Source of the DNA: Lichenibacterium minor
GTDB lineage: Bacteria; Pseudomonadota; Alphaproteobacteria; Rhizobiales; Beijerinckiaceae
NCBI RefSeq assembly: GCF_004137685.1
Contig: NZ_QYBB01000020.1
Coordinates: 28,842 to 92,841, forward strand
Direction of reading: 5' to 3'
Length of the DNA stretch: 64,000 nt
A model generated the notes under the pieces. The model was not told where the DNA came from and searched no databases. It worked only from the letters and a program-made list of their open reading frames with translations. Below are positions 8,377 to 16,785 of the stretch, one piece after another (position 1 is the stretch's first letter; each line of letters starts with the position of its first letter). Made by a program: the position numbers and the translations under genes.

Positions 8377-9951
8377 ATGGTGTGGCGCGTGAGCGTCGCG
8401 CCGCTCCGCCCGCCCCTCGACGCGCTGCGCCTGCGCTTCGGCCGCGCGCGGCTCGGCTTCGCCAACACGAGCCTCGCCTTCCTGGTCGGCGGCGCCGTCG
8501 CGCTCGCTTGCGGCGACCTCGCCGTCACGGCTTCGCACCCCTGGGGCGAGATGCTGCGCCTGCTGCGCGGCCTCGCCACGCCGGACCTGCTGGCGGTGGA
8601 CGGCCGGGCGCTGGCCGACACGGTGGCGTTCGCGGTGCTGGGCGTGGGCGCGGGAGGAGCGGCGGGCTTCCTCATGGCGCTGTTCTTTCCGCGGCGGCGC
8701 GCCGTGCGGGCGCTCTGCGCCGTCCTGCGCTCGATCCACGAGCTGTTCTGGGCGCTGCTCCTGATGCAGGTGCTGGGGCTCGGGCCGCTGACCGGCGTGC
8801 TCGCCATCGCGCTGCCCTACGCGGGCATCTTCGCCAAGGTGTTCTCCGAGATCATCGAGGAGGCGGACCTGTCGGCCCTGCGGGTGCTGCCCGAGCGCAC
8901 CGGCACGGTGTCGGCCTTCCTGTTCGCCCGCCTGCCCGACCTCGCGGGGCAGTTCGGCCATTACGCGATGTACCGGCTCGAATGCGGGCTGCGCTCCACG
9001 CTGGTGCTGGGCTTCATCGGCCTGCCCACGATCGGCTTCGAGCTCGACACCGCCTTCAAGCGGGGCGAGTTCAGCCAGGCCGCGGCGCTGCTGTTCTGCT
9101 TCTACGGCCTCGTGGCGACGCGGCGCCTGTGGGCGCGGGGCTGGACCGTGCCGCCCCTCCTCGTCGGGGCCCTGCTGGTGATCCCCGCCGGCCTGCCGGC
9201 CGGGCACGTCCTGGACAACCTCGTCCGCTTCGCCACCCGGGATGTCGTGCCGGTGCCGCTGCGCGGGGCCGACCTGTCCACGGCGGCGCCCTGGGACGCC
9301 TTCGCCCGCTGGCTCGGCGACCTCCTCGTCCACCAGGTGCTGCCCGGCGCGCTCGACACGCTGATCCTGTCGCAGATCGCGCTCTGCGGCACCGCGATCC
9401 TGTCGCTCGTCCTGTTCCCTCTGGTGTGCCGCCGCTTCGCCGGGCGCTTCGGCCGGCCGGTCGGCCGCGCGCTGCTGGTGGTCGTGCGCTCGACGCCCGA
9501 CTACATGCTGGCCTACGTGCTGCTGCAAACGCTGGGGCCGTCGATGCTGCCCGCCGTGATCGCTCTGACGCTGCACAACGGCGCCGTCGTGGCATACCTG
9601 ATGGGGCGGCAGGCCGACGCCCTGCCCTACCGGAGCGACGCGCCGCGGGGGCCCGACCTCTATTTCTACGAGACGCTGCCGCGGCTCTACGGCCAGTTCC
9701 TCGCCTACGCGCTGTACCGCTGGGAGATCATCCTGCGGGAAAGCGCCATCTTCGGCATCCTCGGGGTGGCGACGCTCGGCTTCTACGTCGACGGCGCCAT
9801 CTCGGAGCTGCGGCTCGACGTGGCGGTGGTCCTGATCCTGGCCACGGCCGGCCTGTCGATGGCGGTGGACGCGCTGTCGCGGGCGCTGCGCCGCGCGCTG
9901 CGCATCGGGACGCTGCCGGTGCGGCTGTCGGCGCCGCCGCGCGAACCGTGA
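8377..9951 (+). CDS. ABC transporter permease, two PhnE-like domains fused
   Basis: A 524-residue integral membrane protein made of two PhnE-type permease halves. The first (about residues 25-250) carries a coupling loop around RSIHELFWALLLMQVLGLGPLTG and FIGLPTIGFEL. The second (about 290-505) repeats it as RSTPDYMLAYVLLQTLGPSM and GILGVATLGFYVDGA. Single-domain PhnE is about 260 residues, so this is a tandem fusion that can form the whole channel alone. The ATG follows GGAGGTGAGGAG. There is a 72-bp gap after the ATPase gene, larger than the other gaps in this operon. Confidence 0.85.
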   Translation: MVWRVSVAPLRPPLDALRLRFGRARLGFANTSLAFLVGGAVALACGDLAVTASHPWGEMLRLLRGLATPDLLAVDGRALADTVAFAVLGVGAGGAAGFLMALFFPRRRAVRALCAVLRSIHELFWALLLMQVLGLGPLTGVLAIALPYAGIFAKVFSEIIEEADLSALRVLPERTGTVSAFLFARLPDLAGQFGHYAMYRLECGLRSTLVLGFIGLPTIGFELDTAFKRGEFSQAAALLFCFYGLVATRRLWARGWTVPPLLVGALLVIPAGLPAGHVLDNLVRFATRDVVPVPLRGADLSTAAPWDAFARWLGDLLVHQVLPGALDTLILSQIALCGTAILSLVLFPLVCRRFAGRFGRPVGRALLVVVRSTPDYMLAYVLLQTLGPSMLPAVIALTLHNGAVVAYLMGRQADALPYRSDAPRGPDLYFYETLPRLYGQFLAYALYRWEIILRESAIFGILGVATLGFYVDGAISELRLDVAVVLILATAGLSMAVDALSRALRRALRIGTLPVRLSAPPREP

Positions 9952-10123
9952 TCCGCCACGCGCCTCGGGTCCGACGGCTCCGGGCTGTCGCCGCGGGTCG
10001 CGTCACCGCCTCCCTCTCTCCGTCGTTGAAGGCGTCTTCACGCGGTCAGGTCCCTCGATCCGGTCGCGACCTGCCCCGGCGCGCGCAGGACGGCTCCGCC
10101 CGAACGCCGCGCCGGGTCGCGTG

Positions 10124-10414
10124 TCACGCCAGCTCGGCGGCGGCCGGCGCGGGCACCTCGGGCTTGTGCGGCGTTTCGCCGTGCGGGTCGATCCTGCCGA
10201 GATGCCCCTTCAGCAGTTCGGACGCTTCGCCCATGGCGCTCAGCGCGTTGCGCAGCGCTTCGATCTTCTGGTGCTCGGTCATGGGCTCTGAATGGCAGGC
10301 GGCCGGCACCACGATGCCGAACGTGCCGAAAGCGCCCACGATCTGCACCTTGGCACTGCCGTCGGCGTGGCGGCTGGTTTCGAAGACGGCGTGCTTGATG
10401 TTGGTGGGGGTCAA
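10124..10414 (-). CDS. hypothetical protein, 96 residues
   Basis: No family recognised. The frame runs further upstream, but a TTG start at 10414 was chosen because GGAGG lies 5-6 bases before it and conserved-looking sequence begins there (TPTNIKHAVFETSRHADG). The N-terminal half looks like a small beta-rich unit (AKVQIVGAFGTFGIVVPA). The second half is helical (EHQKIEALRNALSAMGEASELLKGHLG) with a Pro/Ala tail. No signal or membrane segment. It is transcribed away from the divergent small membrane gene at 10478. Confidence 0.55.
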   Translation of the reverse strand: MTPTNIKHAVFETSRHADGSAKVQIVGAFGTFGIVVPAACHSEPMTEHQKIEALRNALSAMGEASELLKGHLGRIDPHGETPHKPEVPAPAAAELA

Positions 10415-10477
10415 AAGGTCCTCCGTCGGCGGGCTGGCGTCGCGGCGGCCAACCCGGCATGACGGTGGGGAGTTCGC

Positions 10478-10705
10478 GTGCCGCGACCTCGAAACATTTC
10501 GGCAGGGCCGCGCGTGACCAGCAGCACCATCGTCGGCCTCGTGTTCGGCGTCTTCCTGATCGCCTTCGGGGCGGGGCACGCCAACGGGGCCCGGGGGCGG
10601 ACCATGTTCCCGGCCGCCTGGATCGACGGGCTGGTGCTGGCCTTCGTCGGGCTGAACGTGCTGATCTTCGCCTATTTCGGCTTCGGGCCCGGCCCCGCGC
10701 CCTGA
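10478..10705 (+). CDS. small membrane protein with two helices
   Basis: A protein of about 75 residues with two hydrophobic segments (about residues 17-32 and 51-68, LVLAFVGLNVLIFAYFGFG) separated by a loop with GARGRTMFPAAWIDG. The GTG at 10478 follows GGGGAG at good spacing. A second GTG at 10514 (TSSTIVGLVFG) preceded by AGGG is an alternative that would give 63 residues. Function unknown. The downstream sequence to recR contains a degraded half of the paired-palindrome type (GGATCGCCCACGCGAGGATC). Confidence 0.5.
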   Translation: MPRPRNISAGPRVTSSTIVGLVFGVFLIAFGAGHANGARGRTMFPAAWIDGLVLAFVGLNVLIFAYFGFGPGPAP

Positions 10706-10759
10706 GGATCGCCCACGCGAGGATCGATCTGGGCCGGGCGCGAGCGCGCCCTGCCCGCC

Positions 10760-11365
10760 TCAGAACGCCGTCCGCGACCGGATCGCGGCCGCGAGCGTCC
10801 CCTCGTCGAGGTAGTCGAGCTCGCCGCCGACCGGCACGCCGTGGGCGAGGCGCGTGACCTTGACGCCGAGGTGGGACAGCATGTCGGTGACGTAGTGGGC
10901 CGTGGTCTGGCCGTCCACGGTGGCGTTGACGGCGATGATGACCTCCCGCACGTCGCCCCCGGCGACGCGCGACACGAGGCCGTGCAGGTTGAGGTCCGCG
11001 GGACCGACGCCGTCGAGCGGCGACAGGGTGCCGCCGAGGACGTGGTATCGCCCCTTCACGACGCCGGCCCGCTCCAGCGCCCACAGGTCGCCCACCGTTT
11101 CCACGATGACGAGCTGCGCGGCGTCGCGCCGGTTGTCGCCGCAGATCGAGCAGGGCGAGCGCGTGTCGACGGAACCGCAGCTTTCGCAGGTGACGATGCG
11201 CTCCTTGGCGACCCGCAGCGCGTCGGCGAGCGGGCTCAGCAGCTCCTCGCGCTTGCGCATGAGGTGCAGGGCCGCGCGACGCGCCGAGCGCGGGCCGTAG
11301 CCCGGCAGGCGCGCCAGGAGCTGGATCAGCCGCTCGATCTCGGGGCCGACGACGCGGTCGGGCAT
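10760..11365 (-). CDS. recR: recombination mediator protein RecR
   Basis: RecR works with RecF/RecO to load RecA at gaps. It is 201 residues from the chosen start [13 protein letters not shown], the usual length, with AGGA upstream. In order: the N-terminal HhH region ([23 protein letters not shown] cut short here), a zinc finger CESCG...CSICGD with four cysteines, a Toprim domain ([26 protein letters not shown]) and the C-terminal [11 protein letters not shown]. It follows dnaX and ybaB on the same strand, a classic arrangement, with paired palindromes between ybaB and recR. Confidence 0.95.
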   Translation of the reverse strand: MPDRVVGPEIERLIQLLARLPGYGPRSARRAALHLMRKREELLSPLADALRVAKERIVTCESCGSVDTRSPCSICGDNRRDAAQLVIVETVGDLWALERAGVVKGRYHVLGGTLSPLDGVGPADLNLHGLVSRVAGGDVREVIIAVNATVDGQTTAHYVTDMLSHLGVKVTRLAHGVPVGGELDYLDEGTLAAAIRSRTAF

Positions 11366-11404
11366 GCGGGGTCCTGAATAGCCGGGTGAGATCGGGTTCC
11401 GCCG

Positions 11405-11494
11405 AGCGGACACGCATGGGTCGACCCACGGGTGTCCGCTTCTCCTGGCAGGGAAGACGAGCCGGAGGGCGTGGGTGGGCCTACGCCATCCGGC
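11405..11494. repeat. paired palindromes (REP/BIME-like), copy B
   Basis: Two imperfect inverted repeats lie 20 bp apart. The first is AGCGGACACGCATGGG, loop TCGA, CCCACGGGTGTCCGCT (11405-11440, two mismatches). The second is GCCGGAGGGCGTGGG, loop TGGG, CCTACGCCATCCGGC (11461-11494, two mismatches). The last base abuts the ybaB stop codon, exactly as copy A (1762-1850) abuts the ribF stop codon. Same geometry and hairpin top, unrelated outer stems. Confidence 0.7.
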
Positions 11495-11818
11495 TCAGAA
11501 CGGCAGCTTGAAGCCGGGCGGCAAGGGCAGGCCCGCGGTGGCGCCCTTCATCTTCTCTTCCGCCGCGCGGTCGGCCTTGGCGCGCGCGTCCGCGTGGGCG
11601 GCGACGAGGAGGTCCTCGAGGATCTCCTTCTCGTCCGGCTTCAACAGCGAGTCGTCGATCGCCACGCCCTTCAGCGTCCCCTTGCCGGTGAGGGTGACGC
11701 GCACGAGCCCGCCGCCGGCGGCGCCCTCGACGTCCAGGGCTTCCAGCTCCTTCTGGATGTCGGCGACGCGGCCCTGAAGCTCCTGCGCCTTCTTCATCAG
11801 GCCCATGATGTCGGCCAT
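11495..11818 (-). CDS. ybaB: YbaB/EbfC family nucleoid-associated protein
   Basis: A 107-residue DNA-binding dimer of the YbaB/EbfC family, which binds DNA and is usually encoded between dnaX and recR. Visible: MADIMGLMKKAQELQGRVADIQKEL, then a beta strand block (VRVTLTGKGTLKGVAIDDSL) and LEDLLVAAHADARAKAD, ending in a Gly/Pro-rich tail (PLPPGFKLPF). The start was chosen at the ATG following GAGGAGGGG. It is 13 bp downstream of dnaX, so the genes are almost certainly co-transcribed. Confidence 0.93.
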   Translation of the reverse strand: MADIMGLMKKAQELQGRVADIQKELEALDVEGAAGGGLVRVTLTGKGTLKGVAIDDSLLKPDEKEILEDLLVAAHADARAKADRAAEEKMKGATAGLPLPPGFKLPF

Positions 11819-11831
11819 AATCCCCTCCTCC

Positions 11832-13667
11832 TCAAAGGTCGTCGTCGGTGAAATCGTCCTCGGCATAGCCGATGTCGTCGTCCGGCGCATCGAGCGCCGC
11901 CGCGGCGACGGGCGCGGGCGCCACGGGCTCGATCAAGGACCGCACCGCCACGATCTCGGCGCCGGGAAAGGTGTCGAGCAGCAGGCGCACGGTGGGGTCG
12001 GCGGCGATGTCGTCCTTCTCGCTGCGGGCCTTGGCGTCGGCGGTTTCGCGGATGGTCGGCGCGCCGCCCCCCGACACCACCGACACCATCCAGCGCACGC
12101 CCGTCCATTCGGCGAGGCGGCGACCGAGGTTGGCGGCGGTGTCGCGCGAGCCTTCGGGCGCGAGCTCGAACTCGATGTGGCCGTCCTCGAAACGCACGAG
12201 GCGGACGTCGCGTTCGAGCGCGAGCTTGAGCTGGATGTCGCGCCGCGCCTGGGCCAGCGCCACCACGTCGGCGAAAGCGGCGAGCCCGGCGGAGGGCTGG
12301 GGCGCCGCGGCCGGCCGCGCCGACGCCATGGGGGCGCCGTGCGGCACCGGGCCGTGGCGCATCGGCGTGCCCACCGCGACGGCCGCGGCCGAGCCCCCGC
12401 CCATGCTGGCGATGCGGGGAACCCCGCCCCCGCCGCCGGGGGGCGGCAGCGACGGGGCGCCGTCGCCGGCCGGCAGGGACATCAGCCGCTTCAGCGCCTC
12501 GTCGGGCGTGGGCAGGTCGGCCGCGCAGGCGAGGCGCACCAGGACCATGTCGGCGGCCTGGATCGGGCGCGGCGCGTCCTTGACGTCCGCCAAGCCCTTG
12601 ACGAGGAGCTGCCACGTCCGCGTTAGGATCGGCAGCGACAGCGCCTGCGCGAAGGCGCCGCCGCGGCGCCGCTCCTCCTCGGTCAGGGCCGGGTCCTTGG
12701 CGGCGTCCGGCACCAGCTTCAGCCGCGTCACGAGGTGGACGAAGTCGGCCAGGTCGGACACCACGTGGCCGGGGTCGGCGCCGCTGTCGTGCAGCAGCTT
12801 CAGCCCCGTCATGGCGTCGGGCAGGCGGCCGCCCATCACGGCCTCGAACAGGTCGATGATGCGGCCCCGGTCGGCCAGGCCCAGCATGGCGCGGACGCCG
12901 TCGGCCCCGACATGGGGGCGGCCGGTGGCGGCATGGGCGGCGCCGTGGGCGATGGCCTGGTCGAGCAGCGACAGCGCGTCGCGCACCGAGCCCTCCGCCG
13001 CGCGGGCGATGACCACCAGCGCCTCGTCGTCGATCTCGACGCCTTCGCGGGTGCAGATGGACTTCAGGTGCGCCATCATCACGTCGGCCTCGACGCGGCG
13101 GAGGTCGAAGCGCTGGCAGCGCGACCTGACCGTCACCGGGACCTTGTCGACCTCGGTGGTGGCGAACAGGAACTTGACGTGGTCCGGCGGCTCCTCGAGC
13201 GTCTTCAGCAGGCCGTTGAAGGCCGCCTTGGACAGCATGTGGACCTCGTCGATGATGTACACCTTGGTGCGCGCCATCACGGGGCGGTAGCGCGAGCCCT
13301 CGATCAGCTCGCGCACGTCGTCGATGCCGGTGTGGGACGCGGCGTCCATCTCCACGACGTCGACGTGGCGCGACTCGATGATGGCTTGGCAATGCGTGCC
13401 GAGGCCGGGCATGCGGATCGTCGGCGCGTCGATGAGGTCGGCGCCCTCGGCGGCGGGCCGGTGATAGTTCAGGGCGCGGGCCATGATGCGCGCCGTGGTG
13501 GTCTTGCCGACGCCGCGCACGCCCGACAAGAGGTAGGCCTGGTGGATGCGGCTGAGGTCGAAGGCGTTCGACAGCGTCCGGACCAGCGCCTCCTGGCCGA
13601 TCAGGTCGTCGAAATGGGTCGGCCGGTACTTGCGGGCGAGGACGCGGTAGTTGTTGTCGGACGACAA
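11832..13667 (-). CDS. dnaX: DNA polymerase III subunits gamma and tau
   Basis: The clamp-loader ATPase of the replicative polymerase, 611 residues. Visible: YRVLARKYRPTHFDDLIGQE, Walker A GVRGVGKTTTAR, YIIDEVHMLS (Walker B DEVH), TLEEPPDHVKFLFATTE and the SRC sensor motif in VTVRSRCQRF. A Gly/Pro-rich linker follows (near residue 400-450), then a tau-like C-terminal domain. There is no ATG near the conserved N-terminus. A TTG start (SSDNNYRVLARKYRP) was chosen because AAGGGG lies 6-7 bases upstream. The gene lies just downstream of the SRP RNA and heads the ybaB-recR group. Confidence 0.93.
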   Translation of the reverse strand: MSSDNNYRVLARKYRPTHFDDLIGQEALVRTLSNAFDLSRIHQAYLLSGVRGVGKTTTARIMARALNYHRPAAEGADLIDAPTIRMPGLGTHCQAIIESRHVDVVEMDAASHTGIDDVRELIEGSRYRPVMARTKVYIIDEVHMLSKAAFNGLLKTLEEPPDHVKFLFATTEVDKVPVTVRSRCQRFDLRRVEADVMMAHLKSICTREGVEIDDEALVVIARAAEGSVRDALSLLDQAIAHGAAHAATGRPHVGADGVRAMLGLADRGRIIDLFEAVMGGRLPDAMTGLKLLHDSGADPGHVVSDLADFVHLVTRLKLVPDAAKDPALTEEERRRGGAFAQALSLPILTRTWQLLVKGLADVKDAPRPIQAADMVLVRLACAADLPTPDEALKRLMSLPAGDGAPSLPPPGGGGGVPRIASMGGGSAAAVAVGTPMRHGPVPHGAPMASARPAAAPQPSAGLAAFADVVALAQARRDIQLKLALERDVRLVRFEDGHIEFELAPEGSRDTAANLGRRLAEWTGVRWMVSVVSGGGAPTIRETADAKARSEKDDIAADPTVRLLLDTFPGAEIVAVRSLIEPVAPAPVAAAALDAPDDDIGYAEDDFTDDDL

Positions 13668-13756
13668 GCGGATCCCCTTCGCGCGGACGGCTGACCTGGC
13701 CTTCGAGATGGGGACGGGGCCGGCCGAAGCGAAGCCTCGAGGCGGGCAGAGTAGGA

Positions 13757-13855
13757 GATTGGACGAAGACCCGCTCGGTCCCGTTAGGGCTGCTTCCTTC
13801 CGGATCTGACCCGGTTGGCGGGTGAAACGCCCTTCGCCAACCTCCCGGCGCCTAT
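13757..13855 (-). ncRNA. ffs: signal recognition particle RNA (small bacterial 4.5S type)
   Basis: On the minus strand the sequence shows the SRP RNA core GGTCAGATCCGGAAGGAAGC followed by AGCCCTAACGGGA, with the flanking strands able to pair into one long hairpin. This core binds Ffh. Position directly upstream of dnaX is typical for alphaproteobacteria. The ends are approximate, set by the extent of pairing (GCCGGGAGGTTGGCG side against the CTTCGTCCAATCTCC side). Confidence 0.9.
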
Positions 13856-14373
13856 GTGGCAAAGATCGCGGGCGGGCGCAAGGGTGGGGGCTGGAGGCAT
13901 GGCGCGACCGGGTGGAAGGTGGCCCGGATCGGTGGCCGCCGCGTCCGCCCTCCAACCCGAGCGCCCCGCGCGGGAGAACGGTGTGCCACTCCGGCCCCTC
14001 GGTGAGGACCTGCATCGGACTCGGAGCGGTTCGGCCGGTTCCGGGACGGGACCACCCTCCGGCGGACGATCACGGTGCCTCCGAGCGCTGGAGGACCCGG
14101 GGCGGGGTCCCTCATGCGTCTTCTTCGCTTTGGGTATACCAAAATCGAACCCTGTTGCAGGGCAGATTGAGGCTTCTATTGTGATTGAGGTGCTGTGGGA
14201 TCGTCGATTTAATCCATGGTGCACCGACTCAGAAGGGGTAATGCCGCGAGCCGTCTCTAGGTGCTAAATTGCAACGCTAGGTGCATTATTTCCGACTGAC
14301 TCGTTGAGCCCCTTGCAGTTTCGATCAACCTCCCGTTAGGCTTTTTATGCTCAACCGAGCATCAGAGATAAGC
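13856..14373. other. intergenic region at the edge of a low-GC patch
   Basis: Bases 13856-14110 are GC-rich and hold only poor-quality frames. From about 14110 the composition drops. At 14123-14140 lies CTTCGCTTTGGGTATACC, which recurs inverted at 15764-15781 and 15814-15831 and so brackets the two orphan genes. Bases 14160-14340 are AT-rich and probably contain the promoter for the exported protein at 14374. No gene was recognised. Confidence 0.45.
14123..14140 (+). repeat. 18-bp motif, left copy, bracketing the 14-16 kb patch
   Basis: CTTCGCTTTGGGTATACC. Inverted copies with two to four changes lie at 15764-15781 and 15814-15831. Consensus CTTCGCTTnGGGTAyaCC, with the second half close to a palindrome (GGTATACC). 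Confidence 0.5.
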
Positions 14374-14847
14374 ATGCCGAGGAAAGCCTTTCTGATCGCG
14401 GCCGCGATCGTATCCTTCTATGCCGGAGGCGCGATTGCTCAGACGGCGACGCAGACAACCGCTCGCATAACGATCATCAACAATCTCCAGTCGTCGACGC
14501 TTACTATCGAGAGTTCGACTTGTAGCAGCACCATTGGCTGCACCATTAACCAGAATAGCGCTGTTGCTGGAAAGAATGCGACGGAGTCCGTCGTCACGAA
14601 GAGCAGCAGCAGCGGATTCTGGAACCAGGACTGGGGCGGTACTGTCGGAACGACCGACTACGCCTGCCATTTCAACACGTCGATCGACTCTCAGTTCACT
14701 GCCGGCGCGTGCCACAATATCACTGCGACGGCATCACAGAAATCTGGACCCGGCGGGACGAGTCACCCCGCCTGCAATGTGACTGTTCAAAATCAGACGT
14801 TAGCGGATTGCAGTAACGGCATGGTGACTTTTACAATATCTCAGTAG
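14374..14847 (+). CDS. exported hypothetical protein
   Basis: A 157-residue protein starting MPRKAFLIAAAIVSFYAGGAIAQ, a clear signal peptide. The mature part is rich in Thr, Ser and Asn with six cysteines (for example STCSSTIGC, DYACHF, GACHNI, HPACNV, DCSNG), suggesting disulfide bonds and an extracytoplasmic beta-rich fold. An ATG at 14347 is an alternative start. GC and codon use are lower than in the flanking genes, which suggests acquisition. No family recognised. Confidence 0.6.
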   Translation: MPRKAFLIAAAIVSFYAGGAIAQTATQTTARITIINNLQSSTLTIESSTCSSTIGCTINQNSAVAGKNATESVVTKSSSSGFWNQDWGGTVGTTDYACHFNTSIDSQFTAGACHNITATASQKSGPGGTSHPACNVTVQNQTLADCSNGMVTFTISQ

Positions 14848-14884
14848 TTCTGTGTGGAGAAGCAGGCACTATCGCCTGCTGCTC

Positions 14885-15664
14885 TCACCAGCTAAATATG
14901 AGACCACTACTACTTCCCTTGTAACCGAAGTCTCCAGTCCATATCGTGTTCGGGTTCTTATCGAGGTATGACCGCCAGGCTGTCGAGTTGACTGACGTCG
15001 ATTCAGAGTTGCCTGAGATATTGCCATCGGCAGATTTGAAAAAGGTTTCCGTGTATTTTGCATCGACATTAAGGCTGGCTGCGTCGCTAACCTTGAGAGT
15101 TTGATTATCAAATGCATTTGCAAATTCAGCTGCCTGTTGCCCCTGAAAACCTTCTTGCTCAGCTAAAATCTGTCCGTTTGAAAGATTATCTGTTTCGCCT
15201 CCGGCTGTCCTAAAGCTGTTCGCAACCATATTCTGGAATGCATAGTAATTTTGCGCTGCTTCTTCGATGGTGTAGCTTTTTTGGTGATATGGATCTTTAG
15301 CGAGGGCCACCTCACCAGTCGTCGATTGTGATCCTGTTTTATCACTTGACGCCTTATCGGACGGCGGCGGAGTTGCTTTTGTGCTTGCGGCGGCGGCGAT
15401 GATGGAGAACATCGTGTCGCCCGAGAGGGTCTTTTGCGAGGTGGTATCGAACGCCGTCGAGTTAGCGGTGGCGAGAAACGAGCTATTGGTCTCCATGGTT
15501 GCATCCATGGTCTTCAGCAGCTTCATCGCCGCAACGGACGAGAACCCAGTCGGCACCAGGTCGTTGATCATACCCGTCATCCGATCACCGGCCGACGACC
15601 GCATGTCGCGCAGCACTGGGTTGCCCCTATGGTCGGCTTCATACCGAACACGTGGGCCGACCAT
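14885..15664 (-). CDS. hypothetical protein of the low-GC patch
   Basis: A protein of up to 259 residues (internal ATGs at about 15604 and 15580 are alternative starts). Ser/Thr/Ala/Asn-rich, no cysteine, no clear signal peptide. An Ala/Ser/Lys/Pro linker near residues 90-115 is followed by a helical part (IEEAAQNYYAFQNMVANSF) and a C-terminus ending GYKGSSSGLIFSW with aromatic residues. No family recognised. It converges with the exported protein at 14374 with 37 bp between stop codons, and the pair shares the atypical composition. Confidence 0.55.
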   Translation of the reverse strand: MVGPRVRYEADHRGNPVLRDMRSSAGDRMTGMINDLVPTGFSSVAAMKLLKTMDATMETNSSFLATANSTAFDTTSQKTLSGDTMFSIIAAAASTKATPPPSDKASSDKTGSQSTTGEVALAKDPYHQKSYTIEEAAQNYYAFQNMVANSFRTAGGETDNLSNGQILAEQEGFQGQQAAEFANAFDNQTLKVSDAASLNVDAKYTETFFKSADGNISGNSESTSVNSTAWRSYLDKNPNTIWTGDFGYKGSSSGLIFSW

Positions 15665-16019
15665 CGCCTGTCTGGGTTGCCGAACGCTTTACGAAGCCAT
15701 GGTGATGTAATGCCGCGCAGACGGATCAGACCCGTAAGGCGCAACTTCGTAAGCTTCCATATGGGTGTACCCTAAGCGAAGTGAGGAAGGTGCTTCGCTT
15801 TCAATCCCATGACGGGGTACCCGAAGCGAAGTTTTTCAAACGCACCATTCAAAGCGAAGCAGCTTCCAGTCATCGGGCGGAGGCGTCGCGCCAGCTCCTG
15901 AACGGACACGCTCGTCCATCCAGCCGGGATCGCGCCACGACCGCCGCGGCTCGGCGGTTTGACAAGCGTCCCGCCCCCTCCTACCCCCGTCCCCCACGAG
16001 AAGCTCGGGGGAGGCCAGG
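15665..16019. other. intergenic region with AAGCGAAG repeats
   Basis: No gene seen. It contains four copies of the AAGCGAAG core in both orientations (15764-15861). GC-rich sequence returns from about 15870, and a good ribosome site (GGGGGAGG) precedes the SDR gene at its end. Confidence 0.45.
15764..15831 (-). repeat. two right copies of the 18-bp motif plus a related inverted pair
   Basis: On the plus strand GGTGTACCCTAAGCGAAG (15764-15781) and GGGGTACCCGAAGCGAAG (15814-15831), 50 bp apart, inverted relative to the copy at 14123. An overlapping inverted pair, TGCTTCGCTTTCAAT (15791-15805) against ATTCAAAGCGAAGCA (about 15847-15861), repeats the AAGCGAAG core twice more. Confidence 0.5.
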
Positions 16020-16766
16020 ATGGCGGGACGTCTGTTGGGCAAGATCGCGCTGGTGACGGCCGCCGGCCAGGGCATCGGGCGCGCCACGGCGCAAGCCTTC
16101 CTGGCCGAAGGCGCCCGCGTGGTCGCCACCGACCTCGACCCGGCCAAGCTCGCCGGCCTCGACGGCGCCGACCGCCGCGCCCTCGACGTGCGCTCGACCG
16201 AGGCCGTCGAAGCGCTGGCGCGCGACCTCGGCGGGATCGACGTGCTGTTCAACGGCGCGGGCTTCGTCCACCACGGCAGCGTGCTGGAGTGTTCGGAGGC
16301 CGACTGGGACTTCTCCTTCGACCTCAACGTCAAGTCCATGCACCGCACGGTCCGGGCGTTCCTGCCGGGCATGCTGGAGCGCGGGGCGGGGTCCATCGTC
16401 AACGTGGCGTCGGGCGCGTCCTCGGTTCGGGGCATCCCCAACCGCTACGTCTACGGGACCAGCAAGGCGGCGGTGATCGGCCTGTCGAAGGCGGTGGCGG
16501 CCGATTTCATCAAGCGCGGCATCCGCTGCAACGCCATCTGCCCCGGCACGATCGAGAGCCCGTCGCTCGACGACCGCATCGACGCGCTGGCGGCCTCCAC
16601 GGGCCAGACGCGGGCCGCCGTCCACCAGGCCTTCGTCGACCGCCAGCCGATGGGCCGCCTCGGCACCGCGGGGGAGGTCGCCATGCTGGCGGTCTACCTG
16701 GCGTCGGACGAGTCGCGCTACACGACGGGGACCATCCACCTCGTCGACGGCGGCTTCTCGCTCTGA
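16020..16766 (+). CDS. SDR family oxidoreductase, BDH2 / ketodeoxyfuconate dehydrogenase-like
   Basis: A 248-residue classical short-chain dehydrogenase. Cofactor motif TAAGQGIGRA (residues 13-22), D-L-D at the end of strand 2 (Asp38/Asp40, suggesting NAD preference), NGAG at 78-81, catalytic Ser131 region VASGASSVRG, and Tyr145-x-x-x-Lys149. The sequence around DWDFSFDLNVKSMHRT and RCNAICPGTIESPSLD resembles the subgroup containing BDH2/DHRS6 and 2-keto-3-deoxy-L-fuconate dehydrogenases. Substrate cannot be decided here. The ATG follows GGGGGAGG. Confidence 0.85.
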   Translation: MAGRLLGKIALVTAAGQGIGRATAQAFLAEGARVVATDLDPAKLAGLDGADRRALDVRSTEAVEALARDLGGIDVLFNGAGFVHHGSVLECSEADWDFSFDLNVKSMHRTVRAFLPGMLERGAGSIVNVASGASSVRGIPNRYVYGTSKAAVIGLSKAVAADFIKRGIRCNAICPGTIESPSLDDRIDALAASTGQTRAAVHQAFVDRQPMGRLGTAGEVAMLAVYLASDESRYTTGTIHLVDGGFSL

Positions 16767-16785
16767 CGCTCACCCGGAACCGCCG

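Noticed and set aside
7441..9576. 711-codon minus-strand frame across the ABC transporter
   Set aside because: Antisense of the ATPase and permease genes; Gln/Arg/His-rich noise.
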